Shown in pieces: positions 13,901 to 28,900 of a stretch of 64,000 nt of DNA (the first letter of the stretch is position 1; every line of letters starts with the position of its first letter). This stretch comes from Patella vulgata (taxonomy: Eukaryota; Mollusca; Gastropoda; Patellidae). Made by a program: the position numbers and the translations under genes. Location of the stretch: positions 43,015,501 to 43,079,500 of the forward strand of contig NC_065886.2 of the NCBI RefSeq assembly GCF_932274485.2, in the 5' to 3' direction. A model generated the notes under the pieces. That model did no database searches. It had not been told where the DNA came from and saw only the letters and a program-made list of their open reading frames with translations.

Positions 13901-16900
13901 GCGTATGTTTCGTTGCCTGGCAACCTATCTTTATTATTATTATCTTATCGTTTGTGAATCAGCCATTAACAATTACTTGTAGGATATGTTTTTCTGTATT
14001 CATTACAAATGGTAAACAAAACCATAAAATACATGACTGATTATAAAATGTTCATTGTCTTAACTATTGGATATTAGGATCACTAATTTTCACGGCAAGA
14101 TAACGACATCAATATTGAATGAAATGGACCAGACCAGTATTGAATTCTAATTTGTGTTTTTAATTTCAAATATTATGGATAATATTGAGTTACAGGTTTA
14201 GCTCCTTGATATTATCAATATCCTTCATAAAATGATATTCACTTTTTGATAAATTCGGTTAAATCAATGTCAGGTGATATTCTAAGAAAAGAGATACGCC
14301 GACAGCTGAAACTGTGCCTGTAGTCCCATTAGTATATGATTCTAATACATTTGTCTGTTTGTTCTGTCTATGGTTTGTTTATGTAGTTTTCCTGCATTGG
14401 ATATTTCTTTTTACCCAACTGAACCAATGCTGTTCGGATACATTCATTCTCTTGAAGTAGTTTTAGTTATAAACTATGAAGTATTTTGGTTTAAATCGTT
14501 AACCTCAAGTCAGTAACTATTATAAATCTGTCAAAAAAAAAACTATTCTCCATCTTTACCAATCGGTTAATCATATGAACATCAGTTGTTTTACTTAAGA
14601 ACGTTTTAATGAATCATTGGTCTGACTTGAAAATTGTTTTTTTTTTTTGTCTACTGTATTTCTACTAAGTTAAAACTTTGCGGAATATAAAGTATGTGGA
14701 AGTTATTAAAACTAAAAAAATAACGATTCTATATTTAGCCCGAGTGGGTTAATGTTAATAGCCACTTTACCTCCGATTCTTGATGCTGTGTGTATGAGTT
14801 GATACTGTGTAATGTGTATTACTATTTGTAATAACTAAATATCCTTGCTGTATGTCTTTCAGATCAAGTTTTTTCTTCTTTTTAAAGGTGCATTATGTAA
14901 GATTTAGCTAAAATACTCACAGTTCTCACTATAATAGTTTCAAAATAGGCAATGAAAATGGAATGTATTGAAAATTTCAGTAAAATTACTTCATTCTGAG
15001 TGAAGTTATAAATGTCTGAAGACTAGCAAGGGCTCGATTTTCATTGTTACCACTATTACAACAATAAACAAAGTCTTGATTACGCATTTTGATATTAAAT
15101 GATTAAATGGCGATCATGTTTAAATCTGTTCAAAATGACAACTATCGGATGATCTAGAGAGTTGACTGTGGGCTTGTCATGTAAATAAATGTCTAGTTAA
15201 TAATTTACATACATGTAACATTTGAGGCTAAAAAAAAGACCTGCAAAAGGCAGATTTAGCTCTTATTTAAAGGGGCATTAGGTAAGATTAGATAAAGAGT
15301 CGACAGTTCTCACTAGTATAAATAGTTAGAAAATAGATAATGAAAACAGAATATGCTAAAAATATCAGTCAAATTGCTTCACTCTGATATTAGCGATTCA
15401 GTTCTAGGCTAGCCTCGGTCGTAATTACTATGGTATTCAAATTCACCAAATATATCGCAGACTAACGATGGCATCGAGAGTTGATTATGGTCTATTTTAA
15501 ATTAATTAATGTCTAATTAATAATTTACATAACATTCTAGGCCTAATGAAAGACCTGCAATAGACAGATTTAGCTCCTGCATAATGCATGTTTAATCCAT
15601 CTTTAAGTTATGTTTTATAGATTAGAAGGAGTTAGTCATTGACAATTGCTAAAAACACATTAATGTTACACCTTATACATGTACATGTACAAAACATGTG
15701 ATTTTCTCAATTCAGTTATGAAAAATTGTCGACATTTAGGTATTGGAATTATTATTATTGTACATTTTTATGGCACACACTTCCTCAGCAAAGTGCCCAT
15801 GTAAGTCATGCATGTAAACATTGAAGATGAACAATATTCACATAACATAGTATCCTCGAATGAAACAGGGGGGTTGGATGGCTGAATAATGGTTAGCACG
15901 TACGTGCTGTATCATAAGGCCTGTCATTGTGTCAACTGGTGTGGTTTCAAATCCCCGGTTGTACATGTACGTGACAAAGAGTGGGGTCGCCTGTCCAACC
16001 TCGTGGGTTTTTTCTGGGTCGTCGGTTTCCTCCCACGGCTAAAGACCCCTACACGCAAGTGAATTATTGAAATAAAATTAAACCATATATTAGTCCCATA
16101 TGTTTGTGTCGAGTGGACATTAAACCCCATTTCTCCCTCTCTCTCTCTCGAAAGAAACAAGAGTAAATTGAATGGTTTGGTATGGATTAGTTGTACCGTA
16201 TATAGAATTTGTATTGTATTTGAAAAAAATGAAATGAAATGGGTTTTAACGTCCTACTGTTTTGCCCGGGCAGCGACACTATGGCCTACTCTTACATGTA
16301 TATCAAATTCCAACTGCCTAGGGATCTTTTATGTGCACGCCAATGTATACACAGGACCTCGGTTTTTCATCCCATCCGAACGACTAGATAGCTGTCCTTG
16401 TCAGACCCTCCTTCCTGCACCACTGACAAGGGGGAAACCACTTTGGAAAATTCCAATGAACATTCTCAACCAATGTAGAGATCGAGCATGCAACCTCCAG
16501 GCTAGCGAGCCAGCGTCTTAGCCACCCTAGCTCCTGTATTGTATTTATCGAACAAAAAATCTCAGGGGTGTGTTAATACTTTGTTATTTACCATGACTTA
16601 ACCATACTAATGATATCAAAGGTGTTAGAATTAGATTATATAGAAATAATAGAGATTTTACATTCTATTGCTGCGATATAATCATTTTACGATGCATACA
16701 TGTATACACGTAACATAGAACTTGCAGACTTATCCAGGCCCGTAACTAGGGGGGGCTTTTGCAAAAAGTTTCTCCCCCCCCCCCCGTGTGAAAAAATTTT
16801 CAACAATAAAAAAAATAGATATACATTGTTCGTTAATATTAAAGCACCCCCGAGGACACTTCCCGCCCCCCTCGTTGCTCTGAGCTAGTTAACGGTGCTG

Positions 16901-19900
16901 GACTTATCACCAACCAAATATGGAAATAAAAGTTAATATTTCTTGGGAAAAGTATCACAAAGAATCTTTCCTTTCACACAGAATAAATATGGGTATTTCT
17001 ATTAAAAATAATTTAAAAGTGAAAGCTACCACAACAATCACACAACATTGCATCACGAAAATTTTCATTTGAAATCTAATTTGTATCTGATCACACAATT
17101 TTTAATGATCATTTTCAAGGAACAAATACAAATTCATGCTGTTCAACTGTAGTCTTGGAGTATTGACGTTATATACAGGCATCAGAATTTCAGTTTAAGA
17201 GGGCGTGGTACTGGTATACTAGAGATCGTATACCATGGTTGGTGGTATATTTTATATATCCCATGATGTAATAGACATCTTTGGTCAACAATGTGTGAAA
17301 ATGATCCTGTGATTGACATTTCCACTGGGGCATTACACTCGATAGAAGTGTGCTAAAAGGCCGAGGGGTGTGGAATATCAAAGATTGTTTGTAAAACGCT
17401 GGCAGTTAATAACTGATATAGACCACAGTTAAAATACAATATTACAACCAATTGTGAAAATATTAAACACAAATTTATTATATTTTAGTGTATGTATGTA
17501 GATATATTCAGGCCAGATGGAAAATGAACATTTTGTACCAGTAGGCCCATTTCAAACTACTCATTAAATATTTTTGTAGTCAGTTTTAATTTTCTGCAAT
17601 TAATGGACTAAGATGGGCATATGCCATACAGTTTGCTATGAGGAAATTTTGTCTGGACTGCCATTCAATTCCTGTTGCCAAGGTTTCTTTTATGTACACG
17701 TCAGTAAACAGGACCTGATTTTTTTTTTATCCCATCCGAATGACTAGAAATCCACCTTCAAATCCCATGAAGCCCCATGCCAACTGGTACAGGACAAGAG
17801 GGACTGGCAAGGAACAGCAGCTTGTCATTTGGTAAGGACAGAAAACTGCACGTAAAAAAGAACCCATGAAAATTATAATTGGATGGAGAATACCATAGTC
17901 AGAAATGCTGCTGTTCAGGCAAAATCTCTCCCATAGCCTAAAATATGGCATATACAATGTATACATGGACATCTACATGTATATGTATGTCTGTCTTCAT
18001 TAGCTCAGTTGGTGCAGAAAAGTAGGATGTTTAAACCCATTTCAATTTCTTTCAATTTGAATAAACTTAAATGTAAAATTATTTTAAATTTAATTTTTTT
18101 TAACGGAAACAAAAGTTTTTCTAGGTTTTTGGATATATTCTGAGAAATGCCCTAATATGATCAGTTCTGTGGTTAAATGTAGCTATATTATCTTTGTAAT
18201 ATTATGATAATAAAATATAGAGTGAGTTTATGAATGCTATTAAAACAGTTTGTGTGTGAAGTGATTCATAAATGAGATATTTTTAACAGACCGTTATGAC
18301 TGACAGTGAAAAGATAGTGACAAATTATACACATAAAAAATGATCTAGACATGGCAACTCATGTAATACTAATAAGTATTTTATATTTTATGACATATTA
18401 TGATGAATGTCATAGCAATATTATTATTTATGAAATAAAAATATCAATATTTCACAACCCGTAAAAAGACACACTACTGCCGAATTCAGCTTCTTTATTT
18501 GATCTGTTTGAGTCTTGATTATGGGTGGGGGGTCGGGGGTGTAGTGGAGCCTCAGTGGAGGGCAAATGGTTTAACACGTGCGCATATTATCATACATTTA
18601 TGGTCTGTCATTGAGTCAAATGACGCAGTTTCGATTTCCCACTTATACGTGACAAGGAATAGAGTCGCCTGTCCAACCTTGTGGGTTTTCTAACGACCCC
18701 TATGCGTAAGCAAATAATTGAATAAAAGTAAACCATATATTAGTCCGGAAATGAGCTAGCTTGTGTCGATGGGATGTTAACATATGATTCTATATATTTC
18801 AATAATTTTCTTGTGCATAAGGGTCTTTAGCAGTGGGATGAAACGGAGGACGTGGAGAAACCCACAAGGTTAGAGGTGACCCTCGCTGTTACATACAAGC
18901 TATGAATCAAAACCACTCCACTTGACTCAATGACAGACTTTATGATCTGATGAAGGTTAAATTAAATATTGTGATTTCTGATTGGTTAAATTAAACATTT
19001 TGACTGCTGGATCGAGGTTAAATTAAATATTGTGATTTCTGATTGGTTAAATTCAACATTTTGACTGCTGGATCGAGGTTGAATGAAACGTTGTGACTTC
19101 TAATCAGTTTAATTAAATGTTGTGATTTTATAGTGTTTAAAGGAGCTAAATCGCTAATATTTGAGACCTAGAAATTGACACAAATGAGTCACAAAGCATA
19201 TGATAATGTAATATGAATGTATATAAACTGATTTACATTCAATCCTTTCTGTTTTTACTGTAATTTCTAATCAGTTAATTCGGCAAAATACGCCAGAAGT
19301 CTCAATCGAATGCCAATCTCTAGCGCCTGGTTATTCCAGTCTACACTGATAGTATTTATTGTATATGCTCTCCAGATAAGAATATGCCGTCACCGTTGGA
19401 CATGACTTGTGGAATATGCATAGCCTCGTTTTTCAAGTTGCTTATTACAAATGACACTGAAACGCATTATGGTACACGATTCGTGTACCAATGGTAAAAT
19501 GTTTATTTTGTCTTAAATATTGGATATCAGAAGCCCATCTTTTCCCGGTAAGATCACAACATCAGTGTTGATTTAAACTGACAAATAATTTGTGTTTTCA
19601 ATGTCGAAGATTTTAGATGATATAGAGTTAGAGACTTAGCTACTTCAAATTAAACATGATTTTTCAACGCTTAAATGTGATTTAAACATTGTGACTTCTA
19701 TGATGATTAAATTAAACTTTGTAAATTCTGTTCGGTTAAATTAAATGTTGTGACTGCTGAAGGTTAAATTAAACATTGTGACTTTGGATCCCTTTAATTA
19801 AACCATTAAACATGATATGGTTTCTGATCAGTTAAATTAATCTGATTTCTGATCGGTTAAATTAAACGTTGTGATTTCTCATCGGTTGAATTAAACGTTA

Positions 19901-22900
19901 TTAGTTCTAGACAATGATGTAGACTGTTTCAGATAATGTCAAGGGGAGATAGAATAAATTAGATTATAATTCAGACAGGCAAACCATGTAAAATATTTAT
20001 ATAGCATGGAATTTTAAAAAATTAGTGAGGAATTTAATAAAAACGTTTCCTTAATGAAAATTTTCCACAAAATGACAATTTATATGGGAATAGTCTATTT
20101 TAGAATCTGGTAATTAAGATGGTTATACAAGAACATATATATCTGGAATGCTCTAATTAACACAGGGGTGTGACAATTAAAATAGCTACTTAATTAAGGG
20201 GAAAAATCAAAATTGAATATTTTGGTAGTTTAGGGTGGACATCCTTTTATGAATTTCAACTTACATGTAGCAGATCATATTCAATTGTGAACTTGAACTT
20301 AGCTAATCGATTACTCTCAGCATTTGAAGTAAGAGCAGTAAGTATTACAATACAGCTCAAGAAAGAAGATCATGACCTTTTGTTTTTGCCCATATTCTGA
20401 CTGCCATCTTTGTTGTTTTCTTGTTTGACACATGACAGACATTGATGTTTTTTAACAATATTTTGGACAAAAGATGTTGTTTTGACATAAATTAATTGTT
20501 TTGAGTTTCAAACACATAATCTGAAGTATGATTCAAATTTCTAGTAGTTAGAGAAATTGGTGCTGAATTGATGAAGCAAAATGCAATTTTGTTAAATGGT
20601 GCCTTACCAGAATACTAGATTATACGTCAACTTGTATGCAACCGTGAAATATTTGACCTTTCCTGTTAACTTGACCTGACTTGACCCCTCATGTAGCCAA
20701 TAAAAAGATGCTTGTCCTTTAGCAATAATTATCTTGACCAATTAATTACAGTAACTAAAGTTGTACATGTACTTCAAAGAGAACAGATAACTGATAAAAA
20801 AAAAAAGAAGCTTGATCTTATGTAAATCGATTCAAAATTGACCAAGCAAAATATGGTTTTGTGAAAAGGTACCTAACCACTATACTACATATAGATTATA
20901 TGCAACCGCAACACATTTGACCTCCGGCTTAAACAACTCATCGCACTAATTTTGTGTCGTAACCTTTACTAGTTACTAGGTTAGTAGGTACACGCAGAGG
21001 GCAAGTTTTAAGAACTGAAAAGTTGCAAAATTAGTTCAAAATTTAATTTTCTAATGAAATTAAGCTAGTCTACTCGGCACACACATGTCAATTTACTTGA
21101 ATGTATGCGCTTTGACGTACTGTATGTACGCATGTTGCCACAGGTTTTATATTTTTGATGTGTAGCCAAGTACTATTCAGCGATTATATTATTAAAACAG
21201 TATTTCATGTGTTGGAACAGCTGAAAGATCAGCACGAATTCCCAATTTAAAATACTTAGGTAATATTTCGGTACATTTCTTGATTGCAGCAACTGCACCG
21301 TGTTCATAGGTGTGCCATAAACTTAAAATTTGAAGAGGTATTTTAACTTATTGTATAAGCCTATACGTATGTACCTGTCCGCCTCAGTATACCCGTAAGC
21401 ATACATAAAATATTGCCAAGATTCATCCCAAAATTTATTTTAGCTGATAAGATGAGGATTTGGTTTAATCTATTTAATAAACATCCTTCATTAAATGACA
21501 TACTCACTGATATTTATCTTTTACAAATTAGTTTAAGATATACTCTTCTGAGAGGTTAGTACTGCCTTAAGTTTTTAAAAGATTTAAGTATTGAAGGATA
21601 TTTCGAGACGACTCATGATGGGATTCAATCCCAGGAAATATGGGTTGTTCTTTGACTGTCCATACTGCGTGACTACTAGCTCCCAGTAGCTCCCAAAAGT
21701 TCCTAGTTCCTGATGAATTAACTATTAATATTATCGTTTGGTTTTATTATAGGGGAGGTTTGGTGGGTAGTTGGGTTGTCTAATTGGCAAACTGCATGGG
21801 TCATGGGTCTCCTGTGTAACCTCATGGTTTTCCCTAGGTACTCAGGTTTCCTCCTCTGCACACACACTTGTTACTTAAATAAAGATATTGTGTATGTTAG
21901 TCCCAAAATAACTCAGATAATTTGCAGTGGACGCCAAACCCAATTTTTCTCTCTTTTGTTCTCTTATTCTAGTCAGCTTTAGTGATGAGAAAAATGTAAC
22001 AATATTTAGTTGCTTGATAGTCTCAGGATGACCCAAAACAAAGTTTTCATAGACATTTAACTTTATCTTCTACTGTGGAACAATAAAGTTCAGCCATGTT
22101 AGGTATCTATCAATTGAAAAACCGGCTGTAGTACAACTTACGTAAAAGAAGGTAAATGTGCTAATGAAATTGAACTTGGATGACTGGAAAACCACTTGTC
22201 ATAGTTGTCTGTATTTTAGAACAAGATGTATGTATTTTAAAACAAGGCGGGGTCTAACTGCACCACTGCTGCTTGCATCAAGTTTTAACTCTGACAACAA
22301 AATTCTTCAGATCTTAGTTGGATATCAGCCAGACTTGATTTACAAAATACTCCATTTCTTGAAAGCTAACATTGGAAACCCGAGGAGAACTCAGAAAGAA
22401 AGAATAAAGTCAGATAGCCGTCTGAAGAAACTGTGTTACTGTGTATTCACTATCTTCCTCCATTTTATTTCATTCTAACCCATTTACGTCCCAAAAAAAC
22501 TCAAAGCCAAACAACAAAGACGCATTCTTTCGTTTAAATAGACCTAATAATTGTAAAAACAAAATAGATGTCTCTCTTCAATACGCTACTGTTTTATGAT
22601 TAGAGTTAAACACGAAAAGACAGCAATAAATACAATGTCCCGCTGGACAAGATGACATATTGAAATATTAGTTCCATGTTTGCAAATCAAATTTTATTTC
22701 ATAAAACTTGTTGTGCTGATATTATTTGATATCTCTATGGTCTTAATTATTGTGCCAAAACATGAAATGATTGCATTACATCAAAGGATGTTTGCATGAG
22801 TAGTCAGCAGTGATGTAATATAGGAAATACATGTATACGTATGTACATGTACCACCCGAGCTATGAACCAGTTAATTTTATAGATAGGTCCAGACACTTG

Positions 22901-25900
22901 GTAGGGGTTCCTACAAAAAAACCTAAACATAATATACAAGATGTAGATCAAGCTATTGCTAAAAGTTATGTTGTGAAACTCATTTAATACTCTATGTCAG
23001 TGTGTTCGTGTATGCTACGTGTTATTGAGGCTTGCAGGAAACTTGTGTATAATTATGTTATGTTAAGAGGGTAATAAAAGGTTATAAAGAATTACGAATT
23101 GTTGTGAGGCCACACCAATTTCATTTTCTTTGCTTCAGAATGCCTAAAAATTTGTCTTCCTTATATCTTCGGGAAAAGATTTATTTAAACAACAAAAGTT
23201 TAAGTCTAGGTTGCATAGTTCGAAAGCTCTTTGTTTCAAATTTTCAAGTTTTGAAATTTTAAACAAAACATCTTTCACATGATTCAACTGGCTGTTTATC
23301 TATGAAAACCCTGAAGAACGGAAGCCTGACAGTATATGCTTGGATGAATGTGGTTCTGTGTATATCGGTCTGTAAGAAAAACCTACAATTACATGGAAAT
23401 GAGGTATAACGTTCTATGTGGGAAATTTTGCCTTGAAAATGGTGCTACTGATATAAAACAAACACGTCCTTTTACATCATGTACAAAAATCTGTTTATTT
23501 TACAAAAGCTGCTACATTCGTATATTAATTAGTTACTACTTCCCCAAAAAGTTTCCTACTTCCCCCACAATTTCGATACAGGTTCCCCCACAAGTTCACT
23601 ATGTCCCCCACAAGTTAGACTGATTTTCCTACTTCCCCCCAAGTTTTCCACTTCCCTTGATCACATTGCCTTAATTAACGTGTAAATTAGTACCCACAAA
23701 GACTGAGATGGTCTTAATGCTGAGGTGGTCTTTCTACCCAGTTTAAATCCCGGGATATAGACTTCTCATTTGACAGAACAAACAAACCCATTAGATTTAA
23801 GTAAATCAACATTTTCATTTTTCAACAATATTTAAGAGGTTTCTTTGCAGTGGATTTTTAAGAAAAAGATTTTATTCCATCTATCCTGAATTAGGAACTT
23901 TACTTCGGTAACAAACAGATATTCATTGTTTAAACGAAGCTTATTGCAGTGAAACAACATTTATTATTCCTTCAATTTTATTTCTTTATAAAAAAAACAG
24001 ATTCTTTTAGCTGTCATTTTGATGTCATTCGATAGGGAATATACGTTATAGTCAGATTAAGATTCTCTACTCAAAAGGAAAAAATGTTGTCTTTGATTCT
24101 CCAGAAGACGCGAACACCAAAAAATGGGGATAATGTGACTAGATAACCAGGATTCTTTTATTCCCCACATATTTTTTATTCTGCAGTAAATACAGTATTA
24201 GAAGATACTGGGGAAAAGAGTTTCAGAAAAATTTAATTCATCTTTACAAACCTAACAACAATTAGAATTTAAACAATTTCTCCAAAAATTGTTAATGTTT
24301 TCTTTTAGGCTTAGTTTATTTTTCCCTTTTTTGGAATATTCTGTTGAAAAATCAGTGAACTTCAAAATGTTGAAAAAAAAATTGAAAAGAAATACCCCCA
24401 AATAGAAATTTAGATCTACACTTTCTGATGGCACAAAAACTAGAATTCATCGTGGAGTGATAAGCAGTGTTTCTAGCCCATGAGCCATGTTTTATTTAAT
24501 GTAGATTGAAACTGTTTATTTTGTAATATATTGGATCAAGATAATATTTTTTTGTAGAAAGTTTGTCTTGAAGTTTTATCTTACGGGGGTTATGAGTGGA
24601 AAAACAGTTGCTGTAGATTTGGTTTGTGATTAAATATTTAGTGAAATAATTTTGGGGAATAAATCTCAATTTATTGTATGTGTTATGTATAATTTGAAAG
24701 ACACATTTCTTTTCTATATGGCTGAAGTGGAGTTTAATTTCATGTCTACACTTAATGAAACAAAACACCAATATGAGAGGGAAATTGAGAATTCTGTTTC
24801 TTGGACCATAAACCTGATGACCCACAAAAACACGAAATCGAGCTTCAAAGATTCAATTGTGGGACTGTCCAATATCTAATGTAATCAAATATTGTTTCAC
24901 TTTTTTTAATTACATGTATGTGAAGGTGAAATTATGACTGTTATATTATTATACATGTAGGTGCACTCCTTTTTTTAACTATGATTTACGTTTACATGTA
25001 GATTATATTGGTTATCAGGTCTATGTAGGCTACAGACCCACAAAAATGCCTTCAGTGTTTAAAGGAGCTAAATCTCTATTCTTTGGCACCAAGAAATGGA
25101 CACATATAATAATGTAATATGAATGTATATAAACTGATTGATATTCAATCGTTTCTGTTTTTACTGTAATTTCTAATCAGTTAATGTATGTTCGGTGAAG
25201 TACGCGAAGAGTCCAAATTGAACGCCAATCTTTGGCGCCTAGTTATTTCAGTCTACACTGGTACTATTCTCCTGTGGGGAATGTTTAGCCCCGTACATCG
25301 AGTCACTTCATTACAAATGGCACTCAAAAGCATTCTGGCATGTGATTCATCAAAATAATTTACAGATTTAAAAAAACAATCAAGAGTTGAAAACTTATAT
25401 AAAATCATTATTTTTGCAAATTAAGTGGCGCAAATATAAAATTTGAATTTGGAGAAGAACTGTTTGAACAGAAAATGTTAAAAATAACCACATGCTAGTC
25501 TAAAACATAAATTGAAAATCTAGACCATTTAAACATTTTGAATTTGAAGAGTAGTCAGAAAAATGACCTACATAAATTGAAAATCTATATTGGTCTTAAT
25601 GAGTTTTTCGGGTCAATGATCAGGAAGGTTTGAAATGATACATTAGCTGATATCAGGTTTCATTGGTTAAAGTCAATGGGGTTTAAAGCCAACTTCAGAT
25701 AATCATAAAGCAACAATTATCTCAGGCAATTGAGAAACCAGGACGATTTGTAGGCCAGAGATGTTTGCTTGTGCCATGTTATTAAACTTACCAATTTCTT
25801 ATCTCTTTATGTTGAAGAGTTACTAGGCACACTGCCAAACTCCACAAGAAACTAACTTCAAATAAAGAAGCGTTTACAATCATTGGTTAAAAGAGAGTTG

Positions 25901-28900
25901 CCATATTGAAAATAGTAAATGCTCAGAGGGTTTTGGCAACTTCTAAACCTTTTCCTTAATGGTAAGAATTGGAATGTGAAGCGATTCTATACCTGCCTTC
26001 AGGCTTTATCTTACAAACTTCCTGTTACACAAGATAGTTATCACAGCGACCGTCTGCATGCAGAATTGGTGCTTGATTTAAAATCAGAACTAAAAGACTG
26101 TAGAGTAGAGATATTGCACTGTAGGTTTTTATTTATCAAAAATTGTCCATCTCTGTACAGATTAGCGCATTGTATTCAAAGAAGCATTATATAAGATTGA
26201 GATACAGTAAATAGCTGACCGTTCTTGCTATGACACTGGTAGTTCAAAAATAGATAATACAAAATGAATATATTAAAAATTTCATTCAGATTACTTTATT
26301 CTAAGCCAAGTTCAGGGGCGGATCTAGGAATTTTGAAAAGGGGGGGGCGCTGCAAAATGAAGGCATTGACCGCGGAGACGGGGCACGCAGCTGTGGGGGT
26401 CCCCAAGAAAATTATCTGTCATTTCCTTGCATCTGTAGCCATTCCAAGAGCTATTTCCCAGACTGGTGTGTTTGAGTCGATGGTTTGAGTCATTTGGGAT
26501 CCCTACAATGGGTTGGGAACGGACATATTTGAGTCTGAGAAAAGGCACTTTCAGCAGTAAAAAGGGGCACTGTCGAAAATGAGGGGGGGGGGCGTACCCC
26601 TCGCACCCCCCATTGAATCCGCCTCTGAAGTTATCACTGTATTTAATATTGAGTTCCCTCGGATAAGTCAGCACAAAAATAATTCTCAAAGACAGGTACA
26701 TATAGCTAGCTGGGGTTTTTCAACTGGTTTATTTGTCACACCTTCACATTGAGAAAGCAGAGTTAAGCTACATGTAGCTTAGTGATTAACAGGGATTTTA
26801 AATCAGCTTATCCTTAAGCACCTGATATGTTTTCGTGTCAACCCATCCCAAGAGACAACATATCTTTAAGGGCAGAGTGCCGTGGGAGACACCCTTACAC
26901 ATTCCATCTTGGCCCACCTTAGCGGTATGATTTATTATTGGAACAAAATATGTTACATGTTAAAGATCAATACAGTGTTATAACCTATAGTTAAAACGTA
27001 ATAAAGAATTCATTGTAACATGTCTATTTTGTAAGACGTGACAAAGTAGTCAAAAGAGTTATTACTTTTTTGGCCCGATCTGTTACATGTACATGTATAA
27101 AGAATAGGATAAAGGTTATTGTGTATGGTGTAATGGAGTGTAATGAGATCATTATCCAAACATGTTACAAAATGGAATATCTTATCATATATATCTCAAC
27201 ACACATTTAATTAAATGCGCAAAATAAGAAAATGTCTTTGTTCTTTGCCAAACTAAATTCCTGCACATAAACAAAAGTCTGTATGCAGTACGTGGTCTTA
27301 CTTCACTTTATATATACCATTCTGACACGTAAGTTGAATTGGTTTAAAAATGGTGGAAATTGTTAAGCCAGCTTAACTTTATCGTTTCAATGGAAAGCTG
27401 GGGCAAATAAACCAGTTTGAAACCCCAGCTTGCTACCAGTATTTGAGAAGTTGTTTTGTCTTAGCTTTCTTGACTGTATGAACATGTCAGCCTAGGATTG
27501 CCAGCTTCAGATAGCTTTGTACATGCATATTTTAATACTTTTTGTGGAAAACTATGGTTTTAAGTAGGATATATGTGTGTGTAATTAACTAAAACCACTG
27601 TCCATGGGTGTCTGAGAAATTAAACTTGTTTCGCTTCTAGTACACAAGCATCACAAGGCCTGTTATCCATGCAAGTGTCATGGATTTGATCCCACAGTTG
27701 TTATGTGACAAGGTCTCCTGTCAAACTTTGTTGGTTTTCTCCAGGTTTTCCTCCCATGAAAGTGTTGACATAAACATATATTTATTTAAGGATCAAGATT
27801 TATCAAGACATTTAAAACAAGAGTTAAAGAAATACAACACATCAACCACTTCACTTTCCAGTCTGTCATGATTTCAATTGACTGACAGATGCTGTCTGTC
27901 TCTAATGAATAACCAAGCATTAATGAATATTAAAATATAGATTTGAATTTAAAAGCGGAATTGAAAATAATAAAATAATATATACATGTATATGACCCAG
28001 ACATTGCAGGTCATAAGATATCTGGCTTTTGACAGAAAAATATGCATGTACAGTACATGTACATGTACCAAAAAAAAAAATAGTGTTGAGTGAACTTTTT
28101 TACTAAACTCCATTTCTTTCTTTCTCTCAAGAGTTAGGTCTAGTTTAGTTTGAAATAATTAATGGACAGATTATATAACTGCTTATCGATTTAGATATTC
28201 TGATTTTAATCATTATGATGCAGATATTCTTTTGTCTCTAGGATAAAGCCGACTATAGATTCATGTACAATCTGTTCTCTTTATAATACATGTATAATGT
28301 TCTGTACATGTATAGATCAAACATAGAAATATGTTAATGTAATCAGTGAGACTGTTAAATACTTTATCCTAGCTACGATAATCATCAATATAACAGATTA
28401 TGTTAATGAGGCTTGATGGTTTCTCTGTTTGTCCTCTAATTACGTGTTAGCTATGTGTTAATTGCTATTGTCAGCCTATTTATTGGTAATAACACTTAAT
28501 TAATGACCTCTGATAAGTAACTAATACTAATAGACTTCCAGGCATCACATACATGTATATCACTCTCTTGGTCTAACTAACCACAAGATTATGGCTATGC
28601 TTACAATTATCTAAGGTTGTGTCCACAAAGATTTTACCCAGAACTGAACCATCAGGAGTCCTCAAGCCCTGTTCTCATTTGTCAGGGCTGACAAATAAAA
28701 GTGTCCCTTAACATTCAGATGGAATGGAAAATTGGGTTGTACACATTTGTGTGCACATAAAAAATTCTGTGGCAGTTGAATTTGAAGAAGAGTAAGCGGA
28801 AAGACTTGCTTCCACACAAATTCATTTGACCAAAACCAAATAGGGCCAAATGCATGTATACAGTCTTAAGACCAACTAGAAATCAGCCGGATTTCTTCAA

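Noticed and set aside
22158-22478. 106-codon plus-strand frame
   Set aside because: No motif, no splice context and ordinary AT-rich composition; likely chance.
25919-26194. 91-codon plus-strand frame
   Set aside because: No recognisable family; its end runs into a MITE fragment.
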